A stretch of DNA of 64,000 nt from Thermoanaerobaculum sp. GTDB lineage: Bacteria; Acidobacteriota; Thermoanaerobaculia; Multivoradales; UBA5704. Below the pieces are notes generated by a model. The model was not told the origin of the DNA. It worked only from the letters and a program-made list of their open reading frames with translations, and made no database searches. Location: positions 56,634 through 120,633 of the forward strand of contig JAJKHS010000045.1 in NCBI GenBank assembly GCA_021154885.1, read 5' to 3'. The translations under genes were made by a program, and so were the position numbers. Shown here piece after piece: positions 53,155 through 62,038 of this stretch (position 1 is the stretch's first letter; each line of letters opens with the position of its first letter).

Positions 53155-54884
53155 TCAGCGGCTCCGAGGATCCGCGCAGCCGCCACCAGCTCGCGGCTGG
53201 CCGGGTGGCGCGGCCGGCGCAGCAGGTCCGCGGTCGCGGCGCGCTCGACGATCCGGCCGCCGTCGAGCACCGCGACCTCCCCGGCCAGCGCGCCCGCCAG
53301 GTCGAGGTCGTGCGCGACGAGCACGAGGGCGAAGCCGTACGACTCCTGAAGGGCGAGCAGGAGATCGGCGATCTGCGCCTGGAGCGGCAGGTCGAGCCCC
53401 GTGAACGGCTCGTCGAGGAGGAGCACCGCCGGCCGGGTGGCGAGCGCCCGGGCGAGCAGGAGCCGCCGCTTCTGGCCGCCGCTCAACCGGGGGACCGGCC
53501 GCGAGGCCAGGGCTGCCGGCAGCCCCACCTGGGCCATCAGCTCCAGAGCTCGCTCGCGCCGATCTTTAACCCCTTGGAGCCGCATCGGCTCCTCGACCGT
53601 GTCGAGGGCCGAGAAACGGGGGTTGAGGGCCGCCGCGGGGTCCTGGAAGACGAGCTGCAGGCGCGGCCGGAACGCCGCCCGCCGCCGCCGGGGGAGCGAC
53701 GCCAGATCCTGCCCGCCGAGCCGGATCTCCCCCCCGTCGGACGCCTCCAGCAGGGCCAGACAGCGAACCAGGGTCGACTTGCCGCTCCCCGAGCGGCCGG
53801 CGAGGGCGAGCCGCGAGCCGGCGTCGACCGCAAGGTCCACGCCGGCGAGAGCGGCGACGGCCTGCCGCGCGCCGAACGGCCGGCGGAGCGTGTACGTTTT
53901 GCGCAGGCCGCGGGCCTCCAGGAGAGGCTCGGAAAGGGACCTCAGGGACTGCAGGGACACCAGGGACGAGGAAGCCCCGGTTTCGGCGGTATCCTGCTTT
54001 TCTCTGCTGTCCCTGCTGTCCCTGAGGTCCCTTTCCTCCCGCTGCCCCAGGCACCGCAGCAGCGACTCCGTGTAGGAGTGGGCCGGCCGCCGAAAGACCT
54101 CCTCGCGCGGCCCCTGCTCCACGATGCGCCCGCCGCGCATCACCACCACCCGGTCGGCGAGGGCCGCCAGCACCCGCGGGTCGTGGCTGATGAGGAGCAG
54201 CGCCAGCCGGTGCCGCTCCTTGAGGTCCCGCAGCAGCGCCAGGACCTCCACGGCCACGGCCGCGTCGAGAGAGGCCGTGGGCTCGTCGGCGATCACCACC
54301 GGCGGCTGGCAGATCAGAGCCCGGGCAATGGTGACCCGCTGGCGCTCGCCGCCGCTGAGCTGATGGGGGTAGGAGGCGAAGATCCGGCCGGGATCGGCGA
54401 ACTGCATCTCGGCGAGGGCCCGTGCCGCCGCCTCGCGGCAACGACGCCACGAAAGCCGGCGATGAACGCGCAGCACCTCCGCCACCTGCTCCCCCACCCG
54501 CATCACCGGGTTGAGGGCGAGCGCCGGCTCCTGGGCGACGAAGCCGATGCCGGCCCCGCGCACGCCTTCAAGCTCGCGCTCCGCCAAGCCCACCAGCTCG
54601 CGTCCCGCGAGGCGCACCGAGCCGCGCACCACCCGGCCGTTGGCGGGCAGCAGCCCCGGGATCGCCAGCGCCGTCGTGGTCTTGCCGCAGCCCGACTCCC
54701 CCAGCAGGCCGAGCGCCTCGCCGGCTCCGATCGCGAAGCCGATCTCCGCCACCGCCGGAACCCACTCGCCGCGCGCCCCGCGATAGCACACAGCAAGGTC
54801 ACGCACCTCCAGCGGGTTCACGGCCTCGGCGGGCTGTAGGCTCTCAGGCAAGACGGCGCTCCCTGGCTGAATACCATTACACAC
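53151..54884 (-). CDS. Double ABC ATPase (OppD-OppF fusion)
   Basis: A 577-aa cytoplasmic protein with two nucleotide-binding domains. Domain 1: Walker A GESGCGKT at 62-69, signature LSGGE at 176-180, Walker B VVIADEP. Domain 2: Walker A GRSGSGKST at 363-371, signature LSGGQKRR, Walker B VLLLDEP. It would power the OppB/OppC-like permeases that follow. Residues ~285-317 between the two domains (RDLRDSRDSRE...SLVSLQSLRSLSE) are encoded by copy B of a dispersed inverted repeat. The annotated ATG follows AGGACCGA; a GTG at 54821 is an alternative start nearer the first domain. Confidence 0.92.
   Translation of the reverse strand: MCNGIQPGSAVLPESLQPAEAVNPLEVRDLAVCYRGARGEWVPAVAEIGFAIGAGEALGLLGESGCGKTTTALAIPGLLPANGRVVRGSVRLAGRELVGLAERELEGVRGAGIGFVAQEPALALNPVMRVGEQVAEVLRVHRRLSWRRCREAAARALAEMQFADPGRIFASYPHQLSGGERQRVTIARALICQPPVVIADEPTASLDAAVAVEVLALLRDLKERHRLALLLISHDPRVLAALADRVVVMRGGRIVEQGPREEVFRRPAHSYTESLLRCLGQREERDLRDSRDSREKQDTAETGASSSLVSLQSLRSLSEPLLEARGLRKTYTLRRPFGARQAVAALAGVDLAVDAGSRLALAGRSGSGKSTLVRCLALLEASDGGEIRLGGQDLASLPRRRRAAFRPRLQLVFQDPAAALNPRFSALDTVEEPMRLQGVKDRRERALELMAQVGLPAALASRPVPRLSGGQKRRLLLARALATRPAVLLLDEPFTGLDLPLQAQIADLLLALQESYGFALVLVAHDLDLAGALAGEVAVLDGGRIVERAATADLLRRPRHPASRELVAAARILGAAE
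53935..54032. repeat. 9-bp-periodic inverted repeat, copy B (in-frame inside the double ABC ATPase)
   Basis: AGGGAC occurs at 53935, 53944, 53953 and 53962, and GTCCCT at 54009, 54018 and 54027, all on a 9-base register, with a degenerate unit just inside the right arm. Because the unit is three codons long, the element reads through as Arg-Asp-Ser and Ser-Leu triplets and forms the linker between the two ATPase domains. Confidence 0.85.
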
Positions 54885-54974
54885 ATTCGGTCCTGACCTG
54901 CGAAGAGCAAGAATTTACAAGAGACCGGACCCGTTTCCGGTATGCTTCACCGATTACTCGATCGAGGAGGCTGC

Positions 54975-57900
54975 ATGCCCCGTTTTTCCGCCAAGCTCAC
55001 GCTTCTGGTCCTGGCCCTCAGTCTGGGGACGGTCGCCGAGATATCCGCCGCCGCGCCGCGTCCGGCCACGAAGGACGCGGCCGCGAAGGGCGCTAAGCCC
55101 CCTGACGTCGGCGCCAACGTCAACCGGCCCCGCGCCGACGCCCGCCACGTGAGCTTCACCGTTCACGAGGCCACGTGGACCTCGCTCGACGTCTCGCCCG
55201 ACGGTAAGACGATCGTCTTCGACCTCCTCGGCGACATCTACCGGCTGCCGATCGGCGGCGGCGAGGCGCAGGCGCTCACCCGCGGCCCGGCCTGGGATTC
55301 CGAGCCCCGCTTCTCGCCCGACGGCACGGCCATCGCCTTCACCAGCGACCGCGGCGGCATGGAGAACCTCTGGGTCATGGCCGCCGACGGCAAGGACCCG
55401 CGTCCGGTCACGGCCGGCAAGGACGCCTACGTCCGCGGCCCCGTCTGGACGCCTGATGGCGACTACCTCGTCGGCCGCCGCGAGGATGGCAAGCGCGCCG
55501 GCATCCCGCCGGTCGAGCTGTGGCTGTACCACCGGCACGGCGGCGGCGGCATCAAGCTGACCTCCTCCGACGACGTCAACGACGCCTCGGGGCCGGTGGC
55601 GTCGCGGGACGGGCGCTACCTGTATTTCGCCGCCCGCCAGCATCACTTCGACTACGTCCCCGACCTCTCGGGCGGCCTGTGGCAGGTCTGGCGCCTCGAC
55701 CGCCAGACCGGCGAGCGCCTGCCTCTCACCACCGGCTTCGGCGGCGCCGCCCGCCCCGCCCTCTCGCCCGACGGCACCAGGCTCGTCTTCGTCAGCCGCC
55801 GCGACGCCGGCACCGTGCTCGTCGAGCGCGACCTCGCCACCGGCGCCGAGCGCCTCCTCGCCCGCGGGCTCGACCGCGACCAGCAGGAGGGCTTCGTCGG
55901 CCAGATGGACGCGTGGCCCGGCTACGCCTTCACCCCCGACGGCAGCGCCCTCGTGTTCGCCGGCGGCGGCGGCCTGCGGCGGCTCGACCTCGCCACCCTG
56001 AAGAGCGCCGAGATCCCGTTCACCGCCCAGGTCGAGCAGTGGCTGGCCCCCCGTGTCGCGTTCGCGGACCGGGTCCCCACCGGGCCGGTCGAGGCGCGCA
56101 TCCTGCGCTGGACGAGCCAGTCCGCCGACGGCCGCTTCCTCGCCTTCGACGCCTTCGGCCGGGTGTGGCTGCAGCCGCTCGCCGGCGGCAAGCCAGCCGG
56201 TCCTCCCCGGCGCCTGACCACCGACGCCGCGGGGCTGCCGCCGCGCGAGTACGCTCCCGCCTTCTCGCCCGATGGCCGCTCCCTCGCCTACGTCAGTTGG
56301 AGCGACAAGGACGGCGGCCAGCTCTGGAAGACGGCCCTGCCCGCGACGCCGGACGGCCCGGTGCCGTTCCCCACCCGCCTCACCCGCGTCGCCGGCCACT
56401 ACGCCAACCCATCCTGGTCGCCCGACGGCAGCCGCCTGCTGCTGGTGCGCGGCTCCGGGCTCGAGCTGCGCGGCCGTCAGCCCGAGGAGGAGGAGTTCTT
56501 CGCCATCGAATGGATCGCGAGCGAGGGGGGCGACCTCCACTACGTCGCCTCCGTCCATCTCGCCGAGGCCATGAAGTTCCATCCCCAGGCCTTCTGGTCG
56601 CCCGGCGGCGACCGCGTCTTCTTCCGCGATCCGATCGAGCGCAAGAAGCCCACCGACGACCCCAAGAACGACCTCGTCTCAGTGCGCCTCGACGGCACCG
56701 ACCGCAAGCGCCACCTGCGCTTCCCGGCGGTGAGCGACGTCGTGCCGTCGCCCGACGGCCGCTGGGTCGCCTTCACCTCGCGCGACAACGTCTACGTGGC
56801 GGCGCTGCCGGAGATCGTCCTCGCCGAGCCGCCCGAGGCGAAGCTCGCCGAGGGCGAGGTACCGGTGTGGCGGCTCTCGGACGAGGCGGGCGGCTACGTC
56901 GGCTGGGCCGACGGCGGGCGCACCATCACCTGGACGCTCGGCAACGAGCTCCACCGCCTGCCGGTGGAGGCGGCGATCCGCTTCATCGAGGAGAAGATGC
57001 GCAAGGAGCTCGCGGAGAAGGAGAAGGCAGGCGGCAAGGACGCGGCCGAGGACAAGGCGAAGAGCAAGGAGAAGGAGAAAGAGAAGGAGCCGCGGGTGCC
57101 GGCGTCGGACGCCTTCCGCATCGAGTTGAGCGTGCCGCGGCCCGTGCCCAGGGGCGCCCTCGTCCTCGCCGGCGCCCGGGTGATCACGATGAAGGGGGAC
57201 GAGGTGCTGCCGGAGGCGGACGTGCTGGTGGTCGGCGACCGCATCGCCGGCGTCGCCCCGGCCGGCCGGCTGGCGGTCCCCGAGGGCGCGCACCGCGTCG
57301 ACGCCAAGGGGCTCACCGTCCTGCCCGGGCTCATCGACACCCACGCCCACCTGCACTACTCGGGCTTCGAGCTCTTCCCCGAGACCAAGTGGGAGTACAT
57401 CGCCAACCTGGCCTACGGAGTGACCACCGTCTACGACCCCTCGGCCCCGTCGCTCGACGTGTTCGCTCAAGGTGAGATGGTTGAGGCCGGGCTGATGACC
57501 GGACCGCGGGTCTACTCCTCGGGCGACGTCCTCTACGGCGGCCAGCAGGAGGACATCTTCGCCGCCGTCGACGACCAGGAGGACGCCCGCCGCCAGGTCA
57601 AGCGCATGAAAGCCTACGGCGCGCGCATGATCAAGGTCTACCAGCAGCCGCGCCGCGACCAGCGCATGTGGCTCGCCGAGGCCTGCCGCGAGAACCACAT
57701 GCTGATGACCGCCGAGGGCGCCGGCGAGCTCGCCACCGACCTGAGCATGGCCCTCGACGGCTTCACCGCCTTCGAGCACGCCCTGCCCGTCGCCCTCAAC
57801 GACGACGTCGTCGAGCTCCTGACCCGCTCGGAGACCTATTACACGCCCACGCTCCTCGTCGCCTACGGCGGGCCGTGGGGCGAGCTCTACTACTACCAGG

Positions 57901-58433
57901 AGAAGAACCCGCACGACGACCCCCGGCTCAACCGCTTCGTGCCGCACTTCATGCTCGACCGCCTCGGCCGGCGCCACCCCTGGATCGCGCCGGACGAGTA
58001 CCACTTCCCCACCGTCGCACGGGGCGCGGCCGCGGTCGTCCGGCGCGGCGGCCACGTCGCGCTCGGCGCCCACGGCCAGCTCCAGGGTCTGGGGGTGCAC
58101 TGGGAGCTCTGGGCGATGGCCGGCGAAGGGGGCGCCGCGGTCCCGGGCCCGGGTCAGGCCATGACGCCGGCCGAAGCGCTCCGCTCTGCCACCCTGGCCG
58201 CGGCCGACAAGCTCGGCCTCGCCTCCGACCTCGGCTCGATCGAGACCGGCAAGCTCGCCGACCTCATGATCGTCGAAGGCGACCCGCTGGCCGACATCCA
58301 CAACACCGCCCGCGTCCGCTGGGTGGTCAAGAACGGCGTGCTCTACGACGCCGGCACCATGCGCGAGGAGTGGCCCGAGAACCGGCCGCTGCCGCCCTTC
58401 TTCTGGCGCGACGGCGCGGCGACGGCGCCGTGA
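54975..58433 (+). CDS. Exported PD40 beta-propeller/amidohydrolase fusion
   Basis: A 1152-aa exported protein. The start at 54975 follows GAGGAGG; an upstream ATG at 54942 lacks one. After the signal peptide, residues ~55-640 hold TolB/PD40-type propeller repeats, each with an SPDG-like motif (FSPDGTAIAFTSDRGG; LSPDGTRLVFVS; FSPDGRSLAYVS; WSPDGSRLLLV). A Lys/Glu-rich linker (~674-712) leads to a metal-dependent amidohydrolase. Its metal ligands include His790 and His792 (IDTHAHLH) and a later His in FEHALP, with the C-terminal LGSIETGKLADLMIVEGDPL. Peptide or cyclic-amide hydrolysis is typical; the substrate is unknown. It is divergent from the peptide importer. Confidence 0.9.
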   Translation: MPRFSAKLTLLVLALSLGTVAEISAAAPRPATKDAAAKGAKPPDVGANVNRPRADARHVSFTVHEATWTSLDVSPDGKTIVFDLLGDIYRLPIGGGEAQALTRGPAWDSEPRFSPDGTAIAFTSDRGGMENLWVMAADGKDPRPVTAGKDAYVRGPVWTPDGDYLVGRREDGKRAGIPPVELWLYHRHGGGGIKLTSSDDVNDASGPVASRDGRYLYFAARQHHFDYVPDLSGGLWQVWRLDRQTGERLPLTTGFGGAARPALSPDGTRLVFVSRRDAGTVLVERDLATGAERLLARGLDRDQQEGFVGQMDAWPGYAFTPDGSALVFAGGGGLRRLDLATLKSAEIPFTAQVEQWLAPRVAFADRVPTGPVEARILRWTSQSADGRFLAFDAFGRVWLQPLAGGKPAGPPRRLTTDAAGLPPREYAPAFSPDGRSLAYVSWSDKDGGQLWKTALPATPDGPVPFPTRLTRVAGHYANPSWSPDGSRLLLVRGSGLELRGRQPEEEEFFAIEWIASEGGDLHYVASVHLAEAMKFHPQAFWSPGGDRVFFRDPIERKKPTDDPKNDLVSVRLDGTDRKRHLRFPAVSDVVPSPDGRWVAFTSRDNVYVAALPEIVLAEPPEAKLAEGEVPVWRLSDEAGGYVGWADGGRTITWTLGNELHRLPVEAAIRFIEEKMRKELAEKEKAGGKDAAEDKAKSKEKEKEKEPRVPASDAFRIELSVPRPVPRGALVLAGARVITMKGDEVLPEADVLVVGDRIAGVAPAGRLAVPEGAHRVDAKGLTVLPGLIDTHAHLHYSGFELFPETKWEYIANLAYGVTTVYDPSAPSLDVFAQGEMVEAGLMTGPRVYSSGDVLYGGQQEDIFAAVDDQEDARRQVKRMKAYGARMIKVYQQPRRDQRMWLAEACRENHMLMTAEGAGELATDLSMALDGFTAFEHALPVALNDDVVELLTRSETYYTPTLLVAYGGPWGELYYYQEKNPHDDPRLNRFVPHFMLDRLGRRHPWIAPDEYHFPTVARGAAAVVRRGGHVALGAHGQLQGLGVHWELWAMAGEGGAAVPGPGQAMTPAEALRSATLAAADKLGLASDLGSIETGKLADLMIVEGDPLADIHNTARVRWVVKNGVLYDAGTMREEWPENRPLPPFFWRDGAATAP

Positions 58434-58437
58434 AGAC

Positions 58438-58522
58438 AGGGACCTAAGGGACACCAGGGACAGCAGGGAAGAAAGCTCCAATCTCGGCTGGTCTTCGTGT
58501 CTCTGCTGTCCCTTAGGTCCCT
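58438..58522. repeat. 9-bp-periodic inverted repeat, copy C
   Basis: AGGGAC occurs at 58438, 58447 and 58456 (AGGGAA at 58465). GTCCCT occurs at 58508 and 58517, with GTCTCT at 58499, on the same 9-base register. It lies between the convergent amidohydrolase and SDR genes, five bases after a stop codon, where the hairpin could act as a bidirectional terminator. Confidence 0.85.
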
Positions 58523-58533
58523 TGCCTTCCCGT

Positions 58534-59328
58534 CTACCGGAACGGCGAGGTCACCCCGCCGTCGACGATGAGCGAGTGGCCGGTGACATAGGAGGAGGCT
58601 TCCGAGCACAGCCACAGCACGGCGTCGGCGGCCTCCTCGGGCCGCCCGATGCGCCCGAGTGGAACGAGCCGTGCGAAGCCCGCTTCCGCGGCCGAGGGGT
58701 CCTGCGGCGAAACCTGCTCGAAGACACCCTCGAGCATCGGCGTCCGAAAGCCCCCGGCCACCAGCGCGTTGACGCGGATGCCCTGCTTCGCATACTCCTG
58801 CGCCGCGGACTTGGTGAGCCCGAGGACCCCGGCCTTGGCCGCGGCATAGAGCGCATTCCCACCCACTCCTCCGAGGCCGTTGACCGAAGACGTATTGACG
58901 ATGGTTCCGCCGCTACCTTGTCGCAGGAACTGTGCGATCTCGTGCTTCATGCAGAGCCACACGCTCTTGAAATTGAGGGCCATGTGGCCATCGAATTCTT
59001 CCTCGTTGAATTCCGCGGAGGGCTTGAAGACGCCGACGTCGATCGCGGCCGCATTGTTGAACGCACAGTCCAGCCGGCCGAACCGTTCGACCGTCCGCCT
59101 CACCAGCGCCTCCACCTGCTCACCCTGCGACACATCGGTGGGGACGAATTCCGCCTGCGCCCCGAGGACTTCCAGCTCCCGCCGCACGGCCTCACCCCGT
59201 TCAACGCCGCGGCTGGCGATCACGACGGACGCACCCTCCGCCGCAAAACCGAGGGCCGTAGCGCGCCCGATCCCGGAGCTGCCGCCGGTGACGAGCGCCA
59301 CCTTGCCCACGAATCGCCGTTCACTCAT
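58534..59328 (-). CDS. Short-chain dehydrogenase/reductase
   Basis: A 264-aa cytoplasmic SDR of the classical type. Cofactor motif TGGSSGIG at 14-21, NNAA at 91-94, and catalytic Ser148, Tyr161 and Lys165 (SSVNG... YAAAK). The C terminus VTGHSLIVDGG is typical. Basic Arg40 after the second strand suggests NADP(H). The substrate is unknown. It overlaps the DUF3224 gene by 8 bases. Confidence 0.92.
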   Translation of the reverse strand: MSERRFVGKVALVTGGSSGIGRATALGFAAEGASVVIASRGVERGEAVRRELEVLGAQAEFVPTDVSQGEQVEALVRRTVERFGRLDCAFNNAAAIDVGVFKPSAEFNEEEFDGHMALNFKSVWLCMKHEIAQFLRQGSGGTIVNTSSVNGLGGVGGNALYAAAKAGVLGLTKSAAQEYAKQGIRVNALVAGGFRTPMLEGVFEQVSPQDPSAAEAGFARLVPLGRIGRPEEAADAVLWLCSEASSYVTGHSLIVDGGVTSPFR

Positions 59329-59719
59329 GGGTCTGCGCTTCTTCGAGCGTGTACTCGAAGTCGTACGAATGCTTGCCGTCGGCGATCTGGATCGCCATCC
59401 GGCCGGAGAGCCCTACGAGCTGATCCGTACCAGAGTCCGGCACCACGGTGATGGACAGCTCCGGCGTGTCGCGGGTCATGGTGCCCGTGTGCTGAAGCGC
59501 GAAAGTGCCGCTGCGGCCCTGCAGCGCGCCGCTGACCTGTTCCATCGCAACGTAACCCGCCGAGCCCTTGACAGCGGTGCTGACGGCGAGCATCTCGCCC
59601 TTGCTGGTCGCTTCGAGATCGCCGTGAAACTGTTTGTCGATCGACATCCTGACGACGGCCGCGTCCTGCGTTTGAGGGGTCATCTTGACTTCGAAGGTTC
59701 CGCTTGCACGAGCCGCCAT
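59321..59719 (-). CDS. DUF3224 family protein
   Basis: A 132-aa cytoplasmic protein matching DUF3224: GTFEVKMTPQ at the start, SIDKQFHGDLEATSKGEML, AVKGSAGYVAMEQVSGALQGRSGTFALQHTGTM and a final DGKHSYDFEYTL. The family adopts a beta-barrel and has no assigned reaction. GGAGGAGG precedes the ATG. It heads a two-gene operon with the SDR. Confidence 0.88.
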   Translation of the reverse strand: MAARASGTFEVKMTPQTQDAAVVRMSIDKQFHGDLEATSKGEMLAVSTAVKGSAGYVAMEQVSGALQGRSGTFALQHTGTMTRDTPELSITVVPDSGTDQLVGLSGRMAIQIADGKHSYDFEYTLEEAQTHE

Positions 59720-59896
59720 GATTGCCTCCTCCTGAAACTGCTTCGCCTGCGGACAGGAATACTACAACGGCCGACGAGATCTTCGGCATCGGGCGCAGGC
59801 CTCAACCATGGCGAAGATGTTCAATGTACATAGGACCCATGGCCGCGGAAACCGCGCCCTGCGGTACACTGGAATCCCAGGGAGACAGGAGACACC

Positions 59897-60652
59897 ATGA
59901 ATCGCAGAGACTTCACCAAGTCCCTCCTCGGCACCATCGCCTCCTACTCGCTGCTGGAGACCCTCTTCACCCGCGATGCGTTCGCGACGCCGGTCAGACC
60001 CATCACCGACCGCTGGGTGCGGGACCTCAACGACATGAGCCGGGACCTGAAGAGCGGCCGCATCAGTCCCACGATGTGGCAGGCGAAGGTCAAGGAGCTC
60101 TACGACCGGATCGAGTTGCCGGACCTGCTGGCCGCCATCGACTTCAACAAGCTGAGCGCCCACTTCGAGTACCCGGACCTGGGCGTGAGCACCCGGATGG
60201 TCGAGTTCCCCAGCCTCGACGGCATCCCGCAGGACCTCGTCTTCGTGCGCAAGATCTTCGGGATGAAGCAGGACCGGGCCATCATCCCCCACGGCCACAA
60301 GAACATGACCTCCTGCCATTACGTCCTCAAGGGCGAGCTCGAGCTGAAGCAGTACGACAAGGTGGAAGAGACCGACACGCACATGGTCATCGAGCCCACG
60401 ATCCATGAGATCGCCCGCGTCGGCAGCCACTCTTCGATCTCGGACGAGAAGAACAACGTCCACTGGCTGCGCGCCCAGACGGAGACCGCCTTCACCTTCG
60501 ACGTCATCGTGCTGGATGTCCAGGGAAAGCCCTACGACATCGAGAACATCGACCCCGACGGCGCCGAGAAGGTCGCGGGCGGCCGGCTGCGGGTCCGCAA
60601 GCTCGGCGTCGACGAGGCGCTGCGCAAGTACGGCCACGATACCCATCACTGA
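59897..60652 (+). CDS. Tat-exported cupin-like protein
   Basis: A 251-aa protein with a twin-arginine signal (NRRDFTKSLLG). The mature part has a cupin core (IIPHGHKNMTSCHYVLKGELELKQYD, with candidate metal His residues, and DTHMVIEPTIHEIARVGSH). Tat export suggests cytoplasmic cofactor insertion. The substrate is unknown. ACAGGAGACACC precedes the ATG. Confidence 0.75.
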   Translation: MNRRDFTKSLLGTIASYSLLETLFTRDAFATPVRPITDRWVRDLNDMSRDLKSGRISPTMWQAKVKELYDRIELPDLLAAIDFNKLSAHFEYPDLGVSTRMVEFPSLDGIPQDLVFVRKIFGMKQDRAIIPHGHKNMTSCHYVLKGELELKQYDKVEETDTHMVIEPTIHEIARVGSHSSISDEKNNVHWLRAQTETAFTFDVIVLDVQGKPYDIENIDPDGAEKVAGGRLRVRKLGVDEALRKYGHDTHH

Positions 60653-60667
60653 GGCCCGCCCCCAAGA

Positions 60668-60690
60668 CCCTCATCACCCCGGCCCTCTTC
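60668..60690. repeat. Truncated palindrome arm identical to 22346-22368
   Basis: These 23 bases are identical to the outer left arm of the palindromic element in the exporter gene. The rest of the element is missing here, so this is a fragment or a solo arm. Confidence 0.7.
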
Positions 60691-60705
60691 CAAGGCGGCA
60701 TTCCG

Positions 60706-60729
60706 CCGTAATGTTCGTCGTAATCTTCG
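60706..60729 (+). repeat. Direct repeat, copy 1 (upstream of patatin gene)
   Basis: CCGTAATG-TTCG-TCGTAATCTTCG matches 61888-61911 at 20 of 24 positions, the only differences being in the central four bases. Confidence 0.6.
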
Positions 60730-60847
60730 CCCTGTATTCTCTCTTTGCTGACCAAGGCCCCCATCTCTCCGGCGCTCGCTCCTGACCGGGCCGTGGCAGC
60801 AACCCAACCAGTCTCCCCCCATGCCGGCGCGAAGCCGCATGGATTTC

Positions 60848-60889
60848 GGGGGCGGCGCCTCGGGCGTAGGGGCCGCTCCCTCCTTTTTT
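60848..60889 (+). terminator. Terminator-like hairpin with T-tract
   Basis: Arms 60848-60859 and 60869-60880 pair over 12 positions with one mismatch and one G-T pair around a nine-base loop. TCC and six T follow. It is on the plus strand, 196 bases after the cupin stop. Confidence 0.5.
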
Positions 60890-60990
60890 CCCTCCCCTCC
60901 AAGACCAACCGTCTGCTGAATTTCTGGATTGCCCTCTTCGCTTTCGCGGAGTTGCGCTAGAATGCGGGCGTCGACGAAGTACGCCGCCCG

Positions 60991-61893
60991 ATGAATCCGG
61001 AATCTGCGTCCCCCCCAGCCCTCGACCTCCTCTGCTCGGCCCGCCGGGTCGGGCTCTCCCTGTCCGGCGGCTCGGCGCGGTGCTCTTTCCAGATCGGAGT
61101 CATCGAGAGCCTGTTGGAGATGGGGATCCGGCCAGCCCTCACCGTCAGTGTCTCCGGCGGCGTCTGGAATGCCATGGCCCTCGCCGCCGGCACCGAAGGG
61201 CGGCTGCGGCACTACTGGCGGACGTTCGTACGCATGCCCTCGGTCGATTTCCGCAACCTGTTGCGCGAGCACTCCCCCTACCGCTTCAGCGAGATGCACC
61301 GCCGCACCTTCTCCAAGTACGTGGGAGCCCGCCGTCTCCACCGCCCCGAGGCGCTGCCGGCCTGGATCGGCGTCACCCGGCTGCGGGACCGGCAGGCCGT
61401 CTACTTCGACGCGCGGACGTTCGGCGATCCGTTGACCCTCGGCCTCGCTTCGAACTACGTGCCTCCCTTCTTCACCCACGCGCCGCGCATCGACGGCGAG
61501 CGCTGCGGCGACGGCGGCCTGGCCGACAACCTCCCCTACCGCAAGGCGTTCGACGAGGGGTGCGACGCGGTCGTCCTGGTGACCATGAAAGGGGAGAGCG
61601 AGGGGCTGCCCTACCGCAACTCGCACGACCCGCTGCACGAGATCCTCTCGCCCTACCGCGAGCGGACGGTGGTGATCCGCCCCCGGCACCGGCTCCCCTG
61701 CTCCTGGACCGAGCGGAGCTGGCCCGTGCTCGTCCAGATCATCGAGATGGGGCGGCTGCGGGCGCGCGAGGTGATCCTGGGCGAGACCCACCCGGAGTGC
61801 GAGCAGCGAGGCGAGATGCATCGCGTCGGCAAGGCCCTGAGCCGCCTCTTCCTGACGCGCGTCCTGGCCGCGACGGCGCCCCGTGTTCCGTAA
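60991..61893 (+). CDS. Patatin-like phospholipase with altered nucleophile elbow
   Basis: A 300-aa cytoplasmic protein of the patatin family. The oxyanion loop reads LSGGSARCSFQIGVIE (usually GGGxxG). The nucleophile elbow reads SVSGG, with Ser55, where families have GxSxG, so the first Gly is Ser. The catalytic Asp174 is in GDGGLADN. The Ser-Asp dyad is therefore kept but the elbow is unusual. The family hydrolyses acyl lipids. The ATG has no strong ribosome binding site. The stop codon lies inside a direct repeat. Confidence 0.8.
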   Translation: MNPESASPPALDLLCSARRVGLSLSGGSARCSFQIGVIESLLEMGIRPALTVSVSGGVWNAMALAAGTEGRLRHYWRTFVRMPSVDFRNLLREHSPYRFSEMHRRTFSKYVGARRLHRPEALPAWIGVTRLRDRQAVYFDARTFGDPLTLGLASNYVPPFFTHAPRIDGERCGDGGLADNLPYRKAFDEGCDAVVLVTMKGESEGLPYRNSHDPLHEILSPYRERTVVIRPRHRLPCSWTERSWPVLVQIIEMGRLRAREVILGETHPECEQRGEMHRVGKALSRLFLTRVLAATAPRVP

Positions 61894-61911
61894 TGCCCTT
61901 CGTAATCTTCG
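61888..61911 (+). repeat. Direct repeat, copy 2 (overlaps patatin 3' end)
   Basis: This is a 20 of 24 match to 60706-60729. It contains the last codons and TAA of the patatin gene. Confidence 0.6.
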
Positions 61912-61974
61912 GCTCGTAGGATAACTCCAGCACGTCGTCGGGCCCCGCGCCCAGGCGGCAAACGATTCCCTCAA

Positions 61975-62022
61975 GCGGAGCGGCGGTCTCCCCCATGCTC
62001 GAGATCCGCTCCGCCTTTTTTT
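61975..62022 (+). terminator. Rho-independent terminator
   Basis: GCGGAGCGG at 61975-61983 and CCGCTCCGC at 62006-62014 form a perfect 9-bp stem, then C and seven T. It is 82 bases after the patatin stop and just before the convergent peptidase gene. Confidence 0.7.
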
Positions 62023-62038
62023 CGTCCTCCTGCTGAAA

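Larger units (their letters stand above)
60653..60990. other. Gene-free region with repeat fragments and a terminator-like hairpin
   Basis: This 338-base region holds no supported gene. It contains a truncated copy of the palindrome found in the exporter gene (60668-60690), one member of a direct-repeat pair (60706-60729) and a hairpin with a T-tract (60848-60889). Confidence 0.6.
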
